In this document: positions 34,013 to 35,918 of the stretch, piece by piece | Numbering within the stretch: position 1 is the first letter of the stretch | Layout of the letters: each line of letters starts with the position of its first letter | Source: Rikenella microfusus | GTDB lineage: Bacteria; Bacteroidota; Bacteroidia; Bacteroidales; VadinHA17 | Direction of reading: 5' to 3' | DNA length: 35,918 bases | Assembly (NCBI GenBank): GCA_022736275.1 | Contig: DZBJ01000023.1 | Span: 12,154-48,071, forward strand | Program-made: the position numbers and the translations under genes | The notes under the pieces: generated by a model | Told to the model about the DNA's origin: nothing | The model's input: only the letters and a program-made list of their open reading frames with translations | The model's database searches: none

Positions 34013-35374
34013 GTGATTTTCAGGAGAGCATTAGAGAAAAATCTTGAGACCTGGAGAAGGCATTCAAATCGTAAGCCACTCATATTGAGAGGGGCCAGGC
34101 AAATTGGTAAAACAACTCTTATTAAGGAGTTTGCAAAGTCTTATTCCTATCAAATTGTATTGAATCTTGAAAAGTCACCTGATGCTGAAGTTTTCAATGA
34201 TAACATGGATGTAAAATCCATTGTGGAGTCACTTTTCCTTTCAGCAAATATTCCAATATCAGCAATAGGTGAAACCTTGCTTTTTATTGACGAGATTCAG
34301 GAATCACCGGCAGCTATTCAGATGCTGAGGTATTTCTACGAGGAGTATCCCCGGCTCAATGTGATAGCGGCCGGATCACTCCTGGAGTTTGCAATGAAAA
34401 GAGTGAAAAGCTTCCCTGTTGGAAGAGCTGAATTTTTATACATGCATCCAATGAATTTCATTGAATATCTTGAGGCTATTGACCATAAGCCGGCATTGGA
34501 GCAGCTAAATAAAGTACCGGTTGAACCTTATGCTCATTCAGTGCTGTTGACGTTATTTAACAGGTATGCCATTGTCGGGGGAATGCCGGAAACAGTAAGT
34601 ACTTACCTTGAAACGGGTAGTATGACAGAATTGCCCGGAGTTTATGAAGGTATTTTGGGGACATATATCAGTGATGTTGAAAAATACGCTTCAAATGATA
34701 CGGAGCGAAAGATTATGAAACACATAATGTCTACAGCCCCGCTTTATGTTGATCAGCGGATCAAATTTCAGAATTTTGGACAATCAAACTACAGGTCAAG
34801 AGAGGCGGGGGAGGCTTTCCGAAATTTAAACGATGCTAAGATCATTCGGTTGATATACCCGACCACCGATGCTGATGTCCCGGTAAAGACTGATTTGAGG
34901 AAGTCGCCCCGTCTGCAATTCCTTGATACCGGCTTGATTAACTATAGGCTGGGTATTCAGGCTGGCATGATTTCTTTCACAGATTTGAGCAATTCTTATA
35001 AAGGGGCAATTATCCCGCACGTAATTATGCAGGAGTTAATATCGCTGAATACAATTAATGACAACAATCCACATTTTTGGGTTCGCGAGAAAAAACAGTC
35101 CTCCGCCGAAGTAGATATGGTATTTACCTACCGCGACAAGGTTATTCCTATTGAAATCAAATCAGGCAAGGATGGAACATTAAGGTCACTCCATCAGTTT
35201 ATTGAGCTTTGTAACCATCCATATGCTGTCCGGATGTACGGAGGGAAATTTGAGATTCTTAAAACAAAAACCGCAGGCGGCAAACCCTATTTGCTCATGA
35301 GTATGCCTTATTACCTTGGTACCAGATTGCCTGATTACATCGCTTATTTTGTAGATAATAATCAACTTGCTTAA
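34013..35374 (+). CDS. AAA ATPase with DUF4143/PD-(D/E)XK-like C-terminus
   Basis: A 453-residue ATPase of the family annotated as ATP-binding protein / DUF4143, whose role is unknown. The AAA core has Walker A GARQIGKT (residues 27-34), Walker B LLFIDEIQES (near 89-98) and sensor-like VIAAGSLLEF. The C-terminal part contains EVDMVF...IPIEIKSGK, with Asp368, Glu381 and Lys383 matching the PD-(D/E)XK nuclease pattern. The start is GTG 34013; no earlier ATG is available in frame. Base composition is lower in GC than its neighbours (18 of 60 at 34141-34200 and 22 of 60 at 34741-34800, against 38 of 60 at 33661-33720), suggesting recent acquisition. The family is often found as patchily distributed copies in Bacteroidota genomes. 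Confidence 0.88.
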   Translation: MIFRRALEKNLETWRRHSNRKPLILRGARQIGKTTLIKEFAKSYSYQIVLNLEKSPDAEVFNDNMDVKSIVESLFLSANIPISAIGETLLFIDEIQESPAAIQMLRYFYEEYPRLNVIAAGSLLEFAMKRVKSFPVGRAEFLYMHPMNFIEYLEAIDHKPALEQLNKVPVEPYAHSVLLTLFNRYAIVGGMPETVSTYLETGSMTELPGVYEGILGTYISDVEKYASNDTERKIMKHIMSTAPLYVDQRIKFQNFGQSNYRSREAGEAFRNLNDAKIIRLIYPTTDADVPVKTDLRKSPRLQFLDTGLINYRLGIQAGMISFTDLSNSYKGAIIPHVIMQELISLNTINDNNPHFWVREKKQSSAEVDMVFTYRDKVIPIEIKSGKDGTLRSLHQFIELCNHPYAVRMYGGKFEILKTKTAGGKPYLLMSMPYYLGTRLPDYIAYFVDNNQLA

Positions 35375-35403
35375 GCTTAATCAATCTGGCCTGATACAGG
35401 ACT

Positions 35404-35918
35404 ATGGAGTTAAATAAGACACAGCTGAAGAGGCTGCTTGACCAACGGGTTGATCTGTACAACAGGCCTTCATTCATAGGCTTTGATCCGATTAGCATCC
35501 CGCACAGGTATTCAAAAAAGGAAGATATAGAGATTGCCGGGTTCCTTGCAGCTACGATAGCATGGGGAAACCGCCTGTCCATTCTCCGCAGCGCAGACCG
35601 CATGATGGCGATCATGGGAAATTCACCGTATGATTTTGTGATTAATCACAGTGACAGTGACCTGAAATGCATCGACGGATGCATACACCGCACTTATTTC
35701 GCCGAAGATTTCATCTATTTCATTGAAGCTCTGAAATATTTATACCTTGAGAAAGGTGGGATGGAGGCAATATTTGCCAGGCATCAGACTGAGGATTCAC
35801 TGCAGCCGGCCATACACGAGTTTGGGAAAGTATTTTTTGAGTTGCCTCATAATGCAAGGACTCGCAGGCATCTCTCTGATCCAGATAAGGGATCTGCTGC
35901 CAAACGGATCAATATGTT
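35404..35918 (+). CDS. TIGR02757 (DUF2400) family protein, 3' truncated by window end
   Basis: The first 171 codons of a gene running off the window; open from ATG 35404 without a stop. The translation begins MELNKTQLKRLLDQRVDLYN and continues with FIGFDPISIPHRYS, KEDIEIAGFLAATIAWGNR and SPYDFV, which match the TIGR02757 family found widely in Bacteroidota and spirochaetes; its function is not established. It lies 29 bases after the ATPase gene but has more typical composition, so it probably belongs to the host chromosome. Confidence 0.85.
   Translation, partial: MELNKTQLKRLLDQRVDLYNRPSFIGFDPISIPHRYSKKEDIEIAGFLAATIAWGNRLSILRSADRMMAIMGNSPYDFVINHSDSDLKCIDGCIHRTYFAEDFIYFIEALKYLYLEKGGMEAIFARHQTEDSLQPAIHEFGKVFFELPHNARTRRHLSDPDKGSAAKRINM

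Overview
The window looks like chromosome from a member of the Bacteroidota, most likely a Bacteroidales-type environmental lineage. Evidence: several gene starts are preceded by the Bacteroidota -7 promoter element TAnnTTTG. There is a type IX secretion-associated CHU_C-type C-terminal domain next to a PorP/SprF family protein, SecD and SecF are fused, and there is a DUF4783 gene beside nadC and rlmH. No rRNA, tRNA, CRISPR array or insertion sequence was seen. Composition is moderately GC-rich, except for an AT-rich patch at about 33.9-35.4 kb.

Layout. 0-5.3 kb: a reverse-strand lipoprotein with a degenerate HExxH-like motif; a forward class-I-type glutamine synthetase whose 3' end is followed by two extra fossil copies of its own C-terminus; then a reverse operon DUF4783 - nadC - YihY/BrkB. 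5.4-19.8 kb: a long forward run: rlmH, a giant multi-pass sensor histidine kinase, then five tightly packed genes encoding a modular CHU_C surface protein, a PorP/SprF outer-membrane partner, a PD40/PKD protein, an unknown secreted protein, and a two-component-regulator-type propeller sensor ending in a SpoIIE/PP2C phosphatase. 19.8-23.5 kb: reverse-strand lipoprotein (own promoter) and the translation/ribosome operon rluB-like - era - der. 23.5-33.9 kb: forward glmM, an efflux operon (HlyD/MacA adaptor, FtsX/MacB-type permease without an ATPase domain, TolC), a terminator, secDF, a terminator, then a TatA-like protein with a six-copy 11-residue repeat tail translationally coupled to a LolD-type ATPase. 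33.9-35.9 kb: an AT-rich, probably acquired DUF4143-type AAA ATPase, and the truncated start of a TIGR02757 family gene.

How it fits together. Much of the window is about the envelope: export through the inner membrane (SecDF, Tat-like, LolD, permease), the periplasm (adaptor) and the outer membrane (TolC, PorP/SprF and a type IX cargo). The most system-like unit is 9.7-19.8 kb. A six-module adhesin-like cargo with its probable SprF-type partner is packed with PD40 and unknown secreted proteins, and the last gene couples an extracytoplasmic sensor to a cytoplasmic phosphatase. The histidine kinase directly upstream has no response regulator in view. The clearest oddity at sequence level is the triple glutamine-synthetase tail, in which the second copy differs from the first only at synonymous third positions.
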